Positions 1 through 5,981 are shown, numbered from the stretch's first letter. The stretch: DNA of 5,981 nucleotides from DASWRT01 sp036403035 (GCA_036403035.1 DASWRT010000040.1:1-5981), one strand, 5' to 3'. Notes: generated from the sequence alone by a model not told the origin. Program-made: numbers and translations.

Positions 1-1184
1 CGCGCAACGAGGCATCGGAGGAAGCCGAAGAGTCGGCGTTCGGGCAGCATCCTTATGCCCGCACCGTCGGCGCTCTGCTGCGCGAGACCCGCCTTCACCA
101 TGGCGGCGACCTCCATCAGATCGCCACGATCCTGCGTATCCGCGCCCCGTACCTGGAGGCGCTGGAAGAGAGCCGTTCCGACCGCCTGCCGGGACCGGCC
201 TACGCGATCGGCTTCGTCCGCGCCTACGCCGACTATCTCGGCCTCGACGGCGCGGCGGTCGTCCGCCGCTTCAAGAGCGAGGCGGCCGGGCTCGACGCGA
301 AGCCGGACCTCGCCTTTCCGATGCCGCTGCCCGACCGTGGCAAGCCTGGCATGGCGATCCTGATCGTCGCGCTGATCGTCGGCGCCTGCGCCTATGGCAC
401 GTGGTACTACGTGACGTCCGGCGACCGCGTCCGCCCGGAGCGGGTCGCCGCGGTACCGAGCCAGCTCTTGCCGCTGCCGCCGCCGGCCCCGGCGAGCGAG
501 CCGGTCCCGGTCCCGCCTGCCGGCGAGCCGGCATCCGCGAGCGCGGCCGCGCCGCCGTCGGAGACGAACGGCCAGACCGCAACGCAACAGACGGCTGCGG
601 CCTTGCCGTCGTCGCCCGTTCCGGCACCGGTCCCGGCCGTCAACGCCAGTCCTGCCGCACCGGCGGCAAGCGCACCGGCGTCGTCCCTCTCGGCGTCGCC
701 CACGCCGGTCCCCGCCGCACCCGCGATGACGACGGCCGCCATCGAGCCGCCGCCGACGGCGGCGACCGAGCCGCAAGCCGCCGCGGCCCCGCCGGCGTCC
801 GCTGCCGAGGGATCGCGCGTCTTCGGCGCGACCGACGGCCCGGTGCGCATCGTCATCAAGGCCAATGCGGATAGCTGGATCCAGGTCAAGGACGGGGCGG
901 ATCAGAGCGTCGTCGCCGTCCGCACCTTGAAGCAGGGCGATACCTACCGGGTGCCGGACCGGCAGAACCTCGTGCTGCGCACGGGCAATGCCGGCGGCCT
1001 CGATCTCACCGTCGACGGCAGGCCGATCAAGCCGATCGGCGCCCCCGGCAAGGCGCGCACGGTGTCGCTCGACGCCGGCAAGCTGCTCGGCACGGCCACT
1101 ACCGCCGCCGCGCCGCCCGCCGCGGCGGCGCAACGTCCGCCGCAGCCGGCGTCATCGGCGCCGCAGCCGCCCGGCGACGAATAG
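1..1184 (+). CDS. rodZ: RodZ-like cytoskeletal membrane protein, 5' partial
   Basis: RodZ-family proteins link the MreB cytoskeleton to the wall-synthesis machinery and help set rod shape. The frame is open from the window edge (first full codon at 3) to TAG at 1182-1184, giving 393 visible residues. The true start lies upstream: the helix-turn-helix begins by about residue 21, and there is no usable in-frame start before it. Residues 21-82 form the HTH_25-type domain, with the characteristic segment LPGPAYAIGFVRAYADYLG (62-80). A single membrane helix follows at about 117-137 (MAILIVALIVGACAYGTWYY), preceded by Arg and Lys, which fits a cytoplasmic N-terminus. A Pro/Ala/Ser-rich linker spans about 156-269. 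A DUF4115-like beta domain covers about 274-361 (ANADSWIQVKDG, GDTYRVP, LTVDGRPIKPIG), and a second Pro/Ala tail ends the protein. The position just before ispG and hisS matches E. coli rodZ (yfgA). The family call is firm; the MreB role is inferred from the family. Confidence 0.88.
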   Translation, partial: RNEASEEAEESAFGQHPYARTVGALLRETRLHHGGDLHQIATILRIRAPYLEALEESRSDRLPGPAYAIGFVRAYADYLGLDGAAVVRRFKSEAAGLDAKPDLAFPMPLPDRGKPGMAILIVALIVGACAYGTWYYVTSGDRVRPERVAAVPSQLLPLPPPAPASEPVPVPPAGEPASASAAAPPSETNGQTATQQTAAALPSSPVPAPVPAVNASPAAPAASAPASSLSASPTPVPAAPAMTTAAIEPPPTAATEPQAAAAPPASAAEGSRVFGATDGPVRIVIKANADSWIQVKDGADQSVVAVRTLKQGDTYRVPDRQNLVLRTGNAGGLDLTVDGRPIKPIGAPGKARTVSLDAGKLLGTATTAAAPPAAAAQRPPQPASSAPQPPGDE

Positions 1185-1217
1185 GCTATGGAGCGGCGCT
1201 GGGCGGGGCGCGTGGAC

Positions 1218-1246
1218 TTCCTCCCTACGCCGATTCCGTCTATAAC
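1218..1246 (+). promoter_or_regulatory. weak candidate promoter for ispG
   Basis: TATAAC at 1241-1246 matches the sigma-70 -10 consensus at five of six positions and stands out in very GC-rich sequence. Seventeen bases upstream, TTCCTC (1218-1223) is a poor -35. Transcription would begin near 1253, leaving a leader of roughly 27 bases before the ispG ATG. The 95-base gap after the RodZ-like gene leaves room for a promoter, but read-through from upstream would serve equally well. This is a pattern match only. Confidence 0.25.
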
Positions 1247-1258
1247 CCGGCGGTTTTC

Positions 1259-1268
1259 CGTGATCACG
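1259..1268. promoter_or_regulatory. 10-base perfect palindrome in the ispG leader
   Basis: CGTGATCACG is a perfect palindrome ending 11 bases before the ispG start codon and lying just downstream of the candidate -10 box. That position would suit an operator, but I recognise no regulator for it, and short palindromes arise by chance. No strong Shine-Dalgarno is present: the best purine run before the ATG is GAG at 1270-1272. Confidence 0.18.
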
Positions 1269-1279
1269 CGAGTGCATCG

Positions 1280-2401
1280 ATGAGCGTTCGGCCCTACCGC
1301 GACATCCACCGCCGCAAATGCCGGCAGATCCATGTCGGCAAGGTGCCGGTCGGCGGCGACGCGCCGATCACGGTGCAGACGATGACGAACTCACTGACCT
1401 CCGACGTCAAGGCGACGGTCGCGCAGATCAAGGCGGCGGAGGAGGCCGGGGCCGATATCGTCCGCGTCTCCTGCCCCGACCAGGAATCGGCGCTGGCGCT
1501 GAAGGACATCGTCCGGCAGGTCAATGTGCCGATCGTCGCCGACATCCATTTCCACTACAAGCGCGCGATCGAGGCGGCGCAGAGCGGCGCCGCCTGCCTG
1601 CGTATCAACCCCGGCAACATCGGCTCGGCCGAGCGCGTGCGCGAGGTGGTGAAGGCGGCGAAGGACCACGGCTGCTCGATGCGGATCGGCGTCAATGCCG
1701 GTTCGTTGGAGCGGGAGCTGCTGGAGCGCTACGGTGAGCCATGCCCCGAGGCGATGGTCGAGAGCGCGCTGACGCACGCCAAGATCCTCGAAGACAACGA
1801 CTTCTTCGAGTTCAAGATCTCCTGCAAGGCGTCCGACGTATTCCTCGCCGTCGCCGCCTACCAGCAGCTCGCCGAGGCGTGCGACTATCCGCTGCATCTC
1901 GGCATCACCGAGGCCGGCGGGCTGCGCGGCGGCACGGTGAAGTCGTCGGTCGGCCTCGGCATGCTGCTGTGGTCGGGCATCGGCGACACGATCCGCGTCT
2001 CGCTCTCGGCCGACCCGGTCGAGGAGGTAAAGGTCGGCTACGACATCCTGAAGTCGCTGGGACTGCGGCGCCGCGGCGTCACGGTGATCTCCTGCCCGTC
2101 CTGCGCGCGGCAGAACTTCAACGTGATCGAGACGGTCGGCATCCTGGAGGAGCGGCTCGCCCACATCACGACGCCGCTGACCCTCTCGGTGATCGGCTGC
2201 GTCGTCAACGGGCCGGGCGAGGCGCGCGAGACCGACATCGGCTTCACCGGAGGCGGCAACAACACGCATCAGGTCTATCTGAGCGGCGTGCAGGCGCACC
2301 GCCTCAAGGACCAGAGCATCGTCGACCACCTCGTCTCGCTCGTCGAGCAGAAGGCCGCGGAGATCGAGGCGGCGAAGGCGCAGGCGGAAGCGGCCGAGTA
2401 G
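1280..2401 (+). CDS. ispG: 4-hydroxy-3-methylbut-2-en-1-yl diphosphate synthase (IspG/GcpE)
   Basis: IspG is a cytoplasmic [4Fe-4S] enzyme. It reductively converts 2-C-methyl-erythritol 2,4-cyclodiphosphate to HMBPP, the penultimate step of the MEP isoprenoid pathway, using flavodoxin or ferredoxin electrons. The 373 residues match the E. coli length (372). The N-terminal TIM-barrel carries VQTMTNSLTSDV (32-43), VRVSCPD (61-67), PIVADIHFHYK (84-94), LRINPGNIG (107-115), ITEAGG (209-214) and GTVKSSVGLG (218-227). The C-terminal cluster domain supplies the three iron-sulfur Cys, Cys272 and Cys275 (SCPSCARQ) and Cys307 (GCVVNGPGE), plus the expected fourth ligand Glu314. These lie two residues beyond the E. 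coli positions 270, 273, 305 and 312. The protein ends in a charged Ala/Glu-rich helix (about 355-373). The ATG at 1280 fits the family N-terminus. It lies 95 bases after the RodZ-like gene and 212 before hisS. It looks intact and active. Confidence 0.98.
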   Translation: MSVRPYRDIHRRKCRQIHVGKVPVGGDAPITVQTMTNSLTSDVKATVAQIKAAEEAGADIVRVSCPDQESALALKDIVRQVNVPIVADIHFHYKRAIEAAQSGAACLRINPGNIGSAERVREVVKAAKDHGCSMRIGVNAGSLERELLERYGEPCPEAMVESALTHAKILEDNDFFEFKISCKASDVFLAVAAYQQLAEACDYPLHLGITEAGGLRGGTVKSSVGLGMLLWSGIGDTIRVSLSADPVEEVKVGYDILKSLGLRRRGVTVISCPSCARQNFNVIETVGILEERLAHITTPLTLSVIGCVVNGPGEARETDIGFTGGGNNTHQVYLSGVQAHRLKDQSIVDHLVSLVEQKAAEIEAAKAQAEAAE

Positions 2402-2435
2402 GCGCAAACCGGCCGGGTGCCCATATTCGGCTAAC

Positions 2436-2547
2436 GTAGGGGCGGGGCTTGCCCCGCCCGGTCTGCGGCGGAACACTGTTCCGCCTGCCGACCGGCGACC
2501 GGACCGGAGGTCCGGCGCGAGGCGGGCGGCCCAAGGGCCGCCCCTGC
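2436..2547. repeat. 112-base palindromic intergenic element of four hairpins with inverted ends
   Basis: Four perfect stem-loops follow one another. Arms at 2440-2448/2451-2459 are GGGCGGGGC and its complement. Arms at 2467-2475/2477-2485 are GGCGGAACA and its complement. Arms at 2499-2505/2509-2515 are CCGGACC and its complement. Arms at 2524-2532/2535-2543 are GGGCGGCCC and its complement. The second hairpin may lengthen through CCGGTC (2458-2463) pairing with GACCGG (2490-2495). The outer ends, GTAGGGGCGG (2436-2445) and CCGCCCCTGC (2538-2547), are inverted copies differing at one of ten bases, which suggests a single bounded unit such as a REP/BIME- or MITE-like element. No hairpin is followed by a T-run, so none is a standard intrinsic terminator. 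I see no clear target-site duplication and no coding capacity. Whether it is multicopy cannot be seen from one window. Confidence 0.7.
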
Positions 2548-2566
2548 AATTATGATCGAGAATGAT

Positions 2567-2587
2567 GCGGGACGGGCGCCGTCCCGC
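2567..2587 (+). other. strong GC hairpin in the hisS leader
   Basis: GCGGGACGG (2567-2575) pairs perfectly with CCGTCCCGC (2579-2587) across a 3-base loop. It lies outside the inverted ends of the preceding repeat element and 26 bases before the hisS ATG. It is followed by GCGATTGAAAGG, not a T-run, so it is not a typical terminator. It could shape the hisS mRNA leader or protect a processed 5' end. It could also be a stray half of the neighbouring repeat family. The pairing is seen directly; any function is a guess. Confidence 0.45.
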
Positions 2588-2595
2588 CGCGATTG

Positions 2596-2608
2596 AAAGG
2601 ACTCTCCT
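2596..2608 (+). promoter_or_regulatory. hisS ribosome binding site, partly self-paired
   Basis: AAAGGA (2596-2601) is the only Shine-Dalgarno-like run before hisS. It ends 12 bases before the ATG at 2614, further than usual. AGGA (2598-2601) can pair with TCCT (2605-2608) over a CTC loop, forming a small 4-bp hairpin. An in-frame TTG at 2593 would add seven residues, but it has no purine-rich site upstream, so the ATG is preferred. Confidence 0.4.
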
Positions 2609-2613
2609 CCGTC

Positions 2614-3858
2614 ATGTCCGCTCTCCAGCCCGTCCGCGGTACGCAGGACCTCCTGCCGGCGCAGATGCGCCGACACCGAGCGGTGTGGGAGACCGCGCGC
2701 GCGATCGCGGCGCGCTACGGCTTCGAGGAGATGGCGACGCCGATCTTCGAGTTCACCGAGGTTTTCGCGCGGCCGATCGGCGAGACGACCGACATCGTCT
2801 CGAAGGAGATGTACACGTTCGAGGACCGCGGCGGCGAGGAAGTGACGCTGCGGCCCGAGGCCACGGCCGGCGTCGTCCGCGCCGTGCTGTCGAACGGCCT
2901 CGTTCAGCAGGCGCCGCTGAAGTTCTTTTGCGGCGGGCCGATGTTCCGCTACGAACGGCCGCAGAAGGGCCGCTTCCGCCAGTTCCATCAGATCGACGTC
3001 GAGCTGCTGGGCGTGGCGCAGCCGCAGGCCGACATCGAGGTGATCGCCTGCGGCGCCGCGATCCTCGACGCGCTGGGCATCCTGAAGCGGACCGTGCTGG
3101 AGCTGAACACGCTGGGCGACGCCGCGAGCCGGCTCGCCTATCGCGACGCGCTCGTCCGCTATTACGACGGGCGCCGGGGCGAGCTGTCGGAGGACAGCCT
3201 GAAGCGGCTGGAGCGCAACCCGCTGCGCATCCTCGACTCGAAGGACGAGGGCGACAAGCGTGTCAACGCGGATGCACCGCCTTATGCCGATTACCTGAAC
3301 GAGGCGTCGCGCGCCTTCTTCGACGCGGTCCGCGCCGGGCTCGACGCGGTCGGCATCGCGTACACGCTCAGTCCGCGGCTGGTGCGCGGCCTCGACTATT
3401 ACTGCCACACCGCGTTCGAGTTCGTGACGACGGATCTCGGCGCGCAGGGCACAGTGATGGGCGGCGGCCGCTACGACGGGCTGGTCGGGGTGATGGGCGG
3501 GCCGGACATGGCCGGCGTCGGCTGGGCGGCCGGCATCGAGCGGCTTGCGCTGCTGATCGACGAACCGCCGGCGGGGCCGCGGCCGGTCGCGATCGTGCCG
3601 GTCGGCGAGACGGCGGAGCGCACCGCGCTGACCCTCGCCGAGGAGCTGCGCCGCGCCGGCTTCGCCGTCGATCTCGGCTATTCCGGCAATATCGGCAAGC
3701 GCATGAAGCGCGCGAACAAGATCGGCGCCCGCGCCGCGATCCTGATCGGCGAGGACGAGCTGGCGCGGAACGCGGCGACGGTGCGCGATCTCGATACGGG
3801 CGAGCAGGCCGAGGTGCCGCTGGCGGCCCTCAAGCATCGCCTCGCCGCGTTCTCCTAG
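2614..3858 (+). CDS. hisS: histidine--tRNA ligase (HisRS)
   Basis: This cytoplasmic class II aminoacyl-tRNA synthetase charges tRNA-His with histidine using ATP and works as a dimer. From the ATG at 2614 it has 414 residues, close to the usual bacterial length. The start gives the family's N-terminus, with VRGTQDLLP at 7-15. Catalytic-core features follow: TLRPEATAGVVRA (78-90), motif 2 FRYERPQKGRFRQFHQ (111-126), the histidine-specific loop LVRGLDYYCHTAFEF (256-270), GGGRYDGL (283-290) and motif 3 AGIERL (306-311). The C-terminal anticodon-binding domain runs from about 325 (VAIVPVG) through GYSGNIGKRMKRANKIGA (355-372) and AAILIGEDE (374-382). All signature residues appear present. An in-frame TTG at 2593 is a less likely alternative start. 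It probably leads a tight hisS-hemA-prfA transcription unit, with hemA 15 bases downstream. The hairpin-rich 212-base gap upstream may separate its expression from ispG. Confidence 0.98.
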   Translation: MSALQPVRGTQDLLPAQMRRHRAVWETARAIAARYGFEEMATPIFEFTEVFARPIGETTDIVSKEMYTFEDRGGEEVTLRPEATAGVVRAVLSNGLVQQAPLKFFCGGPMFRYERPQKGRFRQFHQIDVELLGVAQPQADIEVIACGAAILDALGILKRTVLELNTLGDAASRLAYRDALVRYYDGRRGELSEDSLKRLERNPLRILDSKDEGDKRVNADAPPYADYLNEASRAFFDAVRAGLDAVGIAYTLSPRLVRGLDYYCHTAFEFVTTDLGAQGTVMGGGRYDGLVGVMGGPDMAGVGWAAGIERLALLIDEPPAGPRPVAIVPVGETAERTALTLAEELRRAGFAVDLGYSGNIGKRMKRANKIGARAAILIGEDELARNAATVRDLDTGEQAEVPLAALKHRLAAFS

Positions 3859-3873
3859 ACCGGCCGGGCGCTT

Positions 3874-5172
3874 ATGGCGCCGCCGCTGCCGCTCGTCGTG
3901 GTCGGGGCCAACCACCGCTCCTGCCCGCTTGATCTGCGCGAGCGCCTGACGCCGCTCGACGCCGAGACGGGACCGGTTCTCGATGCGCTGCGCGCCGCCG
4001 GGTTCGCCGAGGCGGTGCTGCTGGCGACCTGCGACCGGGTCGAGGTGATCGCGGCCGGCGTGGCGCCGGACGAGGCGGCGCGCATCGCGGCATCGGTTCT
4101 GGGGACGCGGGCGGCGCTACCGGACGCCGCAATCCTGCCGCTGCTCTACGTCGAGGCCGGTTCCGCCGCGGTGCGCCACCTCTTCGCGGTCGCCAGCGCG
4201 CTCGACAGCCTCGTGATCGGCGAGCCGCAGATCCTCGGGCAGATGAAGGCGGCGCACCGCGCCGCTGCCGACGCCGGCATGGTCGGCGGCGCGCTCGAAG
4301 CGGCGCTGGGCGCCGCCTACGGCGCGGCGAAGCGGGTCCGCAGCGAGACCCGGATCGCCGAGCGGCCGGTTTCGATCGCCGCCGCGGCGCTCCAGCTCGC
4401 CCGCGACGTGCACGGTCCGCTGGACCGCTGCACGGCGCTGCTGCTCGGGCCCAGCGAGATGGGCGAGCTGATGGCGGAGCAGTTGCGCCGCGCCGGGCTC
4501 GGCCGGCTCGTCGTCGCCGGCCCGGCCGCCGGCCGCGCCGCCGCCGCTGCGCGCCGGCTCCAGTGCAACGACGCGCCGTTCGACGGCCTGGGCGACGCGC
4601 TGGCGGAGAGCGACATCGTCGTCTCCTCGGTCGGCGGCGGCCGGGTGCTGCTCGCCGCGCCCTTCGTCGAGAAGGTGCTGCGCCGACGGCGGCGGCGCCC
4701 CATCTTCCTGGTGGACGCCGCCGTGCCGCCCGATATAGAGCCTGCGGTCAACGAGCTGGACGGCGCGTTCCTCTACGATCTCGGCGACCTGGAGCGGGTC
4801 GCGATGGCCGGCCGGGCGACGCGCGAGGCCGCGGCCCAGGAGGCGTGGCGGATCGTCGAGGCGGAGGCGTCGTCGTTCGAGCGCCGGCTGGCGGAGCGCA
4901 CCGGGGCGCCGGCGGTGACCGCGCTGCGCCGCCACTTCGAGGCGGTGCGGGCGCAGGTGCTGGCCGAGGCGCCGGGCGCGGATGCCGAGGCGGCGACGCG
5001 CCGGCTCGTCAACCGGCTGCTGCACGACCCGTCCGAGGTGCTGCGGAGGCTGGCCGCCGAGCGGGACAGTAGCGGCGGTTGCGCGCCGCCGTCGCTCGAT
5101 GCCGGGGAATTGCTGCGCCGCCTGTTCCGCCTGGAGCGGGACGAGGGCGGCGGCGGGGAGGGTCAGGAATGA
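3874..5172 (+). CDS. hemA: glutamyl-tRNA reductase (C5 pathway)
   Basis: This enzyme reduces the glutamate on charged tRNA-Glu to glutamate-1-semialdehyde with NADPH, the first committed step of C5 tetrapyrrole synthesis; HemL then makes 5-aminolevulinate. The 432 residues show the three GluTR domains. The catalytic domain has VVGANHRSCPLDLRERL (9-25), the nucleophile Cys53 in LLATCDRVEV (49-58), and SLVIGEPQILGQMKAAHRAA (112-131). KRVRSETRIAERPVSIAAAA (153-172) leads into the Rossmann domain, with LLLGPSEMGELMAEQL (189-204) and FLVDAAVPPDIEPAVNEL (278-295). The C-terminal helical dimerisation domain includes EAWRIVEAE (323-331) and RRLVNRLLHDPSEVLRRLA (376-394). Two variants stand out: TCDR where TCNR is common, and GPSEMG where GAGEMG is common; Cys and Arg are kept. 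No clear Shine-Dalgarno precedes the ATG, 15 bases after hisS, so coupling to hisS translation is possible. This is not ALA synthase, which shares the name hemA in alphaproteobacteria. Confidence 0.95.
   Translation: MAPPLPLVVVGANHRSCPLDLRERLTPLDAETGPVLDALRAAGFAEAVLLATCDRVEVIAAGVAPDEAARIAASVLGTRAALPDAAILPLLYVEAGSAAVRHLFAVASALDSLVIGEPQILGQMKAAHRAAADAGMVGGALEAALGAAYGAAKRVRSETRIAERPVSIAAAALQLARDVHGPLDRCTALLLGPSEMGELMAEQLRRAGLGRLVVAGPAAGRAAAAARRLQCNDAPFDGLGDALAESDIVVSSVGGGRVLLAAPFVEKVLRRRRRRPIFLVDAAVPPDIEPAVNELDGAFLYDLGDLERVAMAGRATREAAAQEAWRIVEAEASSFERRLAERTGAPAVTALRRHFEAVRAQVLAEAPGADAEAATRRLVNRLLHDPSEVLRRLAAERDSSGGCAPPSLDAGELLRRLFRLERDEGGGGEGQE
5155..5162 (+). promoter_or_regulatory. prfA ribosome binding site inside the hemA 3' end
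   Basis: GGGGAGGG contains GGAGG (5157-5161), seven bases before the ATG at 5169. It is the best Shine-Dalgarno in the window. It lies within the last hemA codons and decides the prfA start, which overlaps the hemA stop as ATGA. Confidence 0.75.
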
Positions 5173-5981
5173 GTTCAACAGACGCCGGCGGCGGTCTGTC
5201 GCCGTCGTTCGAGGGGAAGCTGGAACGGCTGGTCCGCCGGCAGGAGGAGCTGCGCGACATGCTTGCCGCCGGGACCGTCGACGCCGGCGACTTCGCGAAG
5301 CTTTCGAAGGAGTACAGCGACCTCACGCCCGTCGTCGAGGCGGTCGAGGCGCTGCACGGCGCGCGGCGCGAGCTGGCCGACCTCCAGGCGCTCGTCGCCG
5401 ACGGCAGCGACCCCGAGATGCGCGACCTTGCCGAGGAGGAGCTGCGCGGCCTGAAGGATCGGCTGCCGGTGCTGGAGCAGCAGGTCAAGATCATGCTGCT
5501 GCCGAAGGACGAGGCGGACGAGAAGAACGCGATCCTGGAGGTGCGCGCCGGCACCGGCGGCGAGGAGGCCGCGCTCTTCGCGGCCGAGCTGTTCCGCATG
5601 TACCAGCGCTACGCGGCGCTGCATGGCTGGCGGTTCGAGCTGCTCGACATGTCCGAGACCGAGCTGGGCGGCATCAAGGAGGCGAGCGCGACCATCACCG
5701 GCCGCGACGTGTTCGCGCGGCTGAAGTTCGAGTCCGGCGTGCATCGCGTGCAGCGCGTGCCGGAGACCGAGGCCGGCGGACGCATCCACACCTCGGCGGC
5801 GACGGTCGCCGTGCTGCCCGAGGCGGAGGACGTCGACATCCAGGTCGACGAGAAGGACCTGCGCATCGACGTGTTCCGGTCGAGCGGCCCAGGCGGCCAG
5901 TCGGTCAACACGACCGACAGCGCGGTCCGCATCACCCACCTGCCGACCGGCATCGTCGTCAGCCAGCAGGACGAGAAGTCG
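5169..5981 (+). CDS. prfA: peptide chain release factor 1 (RF1), 3' partial
   Basis: RF1 recognises UAA and UAG in the ribosomal A site and triggers hydrolysis of the finished peptide. The window holds 271 codons with no stop; the family is normally about 355-360 residues, so roughly the last quarter lies beyond the edge. A helical N-terminal domain (about 12-115) precedes the PCRF core with AILEVRAGTGGEEAALFAAE (121-140). The codon-recognition tripeptide PET (198-200, in RVPETEAGGRIHTSAAT) fits the RF1 PxT pattern, not the RF2 SPF pattern. The GGQ catalytic motif is at 242-244 (SSGPGGQSVNTTDSAVRITH), with the Gln that PrmC methylates at 244. The ATG overlaps the hemA stop by four bases (ATGA), with GGAGG seven bases upstream, so translation is probably coupled. 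prmC would be the expected next gene; it is not visible here. Confidence 0.97.
   Translation, partial: MSSTDAGGGLSPSFEGKLERLVRRQEELRDMLAAGTVDAGDFAKLSKEYSDLTPVVEAVEALHGARRELADLQALVADGSDPEMRDLAEEELRGLKDRLPVLEQQVKIMLLPKDEADEKNAILEVRAGTGGEEAALFAAELFRMYQRYAALHGWRFELLDMSETELGGIKEASATITGRDVFARLKFESGVHRVQRVPETEAGGRIHTSAATVAVLPEAEDVDIQVDEKDLRIDVFRSSGPGGQSVNTTDSAVRITHLPTGIVVSQQDEKS

Noticed and set aside
2440..2459. First intergenic hairpin as the ispG terminator
   Set aside because: The stem is strong but GGTCTGCGG follows it, with no T-run, and it sits inside a larger set of similar hairpins. Rho-independent termination is not supported.
1391..2476. Long reverse-strand open frame opposite ispG
   Set aside because: It is a shadow of the unambiguous ispG gene and its composition is typical of a GC-driven spurious frame.
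2551..2556. TATGAT as a -10 box for hisS
   Set aside because: It matches five of six consensus bases, but no acceptable -35 lies 16-18 bases upstream and there is no extended -10 TG, so I do not list it as a promoter.
2431..3915. Long reverse-strand open frame (494 codons) opposite hisS
   Set aside because: It mirrors hisS. The predicted protein is Arg/Ala/His-rich with no recognisable domain, as expected of antisense frames in high-GC DNA.
2562..3932. Alternative + strand frame over hisS (456 codons)
   Set aside because: It is out of frame with the HisRS motifs and its translation is Arg/Gly-rich with no domain.
4681..4696. Run of Arg codons in hemA as a nuclear-signal-like or low-complexity insertion
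   Set aside because: It falls just before the PIFLVDAAVP motif, where GluTRs normally have a basic segment. It fits the family and high-GC codon use.
4117..5178. Long reverse-strand open frame opposite hemA
   Set aside because: The forward frame has full GluTR motifs. The reverse product is low-complexity with no family features.
5175..5939. Reverse-strand open frame opposite prfA
   Set aside because: The forward frame encodes RF1 with both PET and GGQ motifs, so the reverse frame is a shadow.

Overview
The window is a stretch of housekeeping chromosome from a GC-rich proteobacterium, most likely an alphaproteobacterium of the Rhodospirillales type. This rests on remembered protein similarity and gene order, not on a search. 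All five genes lie on the + strand: a RodZ-like cell-shape protein (5' end cut off by the window edge), ispG, hisS, a glutamyl-tRNA reductase gene (hemA) and prfA (3' end cut off).

Layout: positions 1-1184 hold the RodZ-like gene, with a cytoplasmic helix-turn-helix, one membrane helix, a long Pro/Ala linker and a C-terminal beta domain. A 95-base gap carries a weak promoter candidate and a short perfect palindrome, then ispG runs 1280-2401. A 212-base gap follows. It is largely filled by a 112-base element of four consecutive GC-rich hairpins bounded by near-identical inverted ends, then a separate strong hairpin in the hisS leader. hisS (2614-3858), hemA (3874-5172) and prfA (from 5169) are packed tightly, with a 15-base gap and then a 4-base ATGA overlap, and are probably co-transcribed.

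The genes serve core functions: cell shape (RodZ), isoprenoid precursors by the MEP pathway (IspG), histidyl-tRNA charging (HisS), entry into tetrapyrrole synthesis from charged glutamyl-tRNA (HemA) and stop-codon release (RF1). rodZ-ispG-hisS is a conserved order also seen in E. coli, and hemA-prfA is another; here they are joined end to end. The main biological point is that hemA encodes the C5-pathway glutamyl-tRNA reductase, whereas most alphaproteobacteria make 5-aminolevulinate with ALA synthase.

I see no phage, transposase, CRISPR, defence locus, tRNA or rRNA here. No undescribed system is evident. The least explained sequence is the palindromic element between ispG and hisS.
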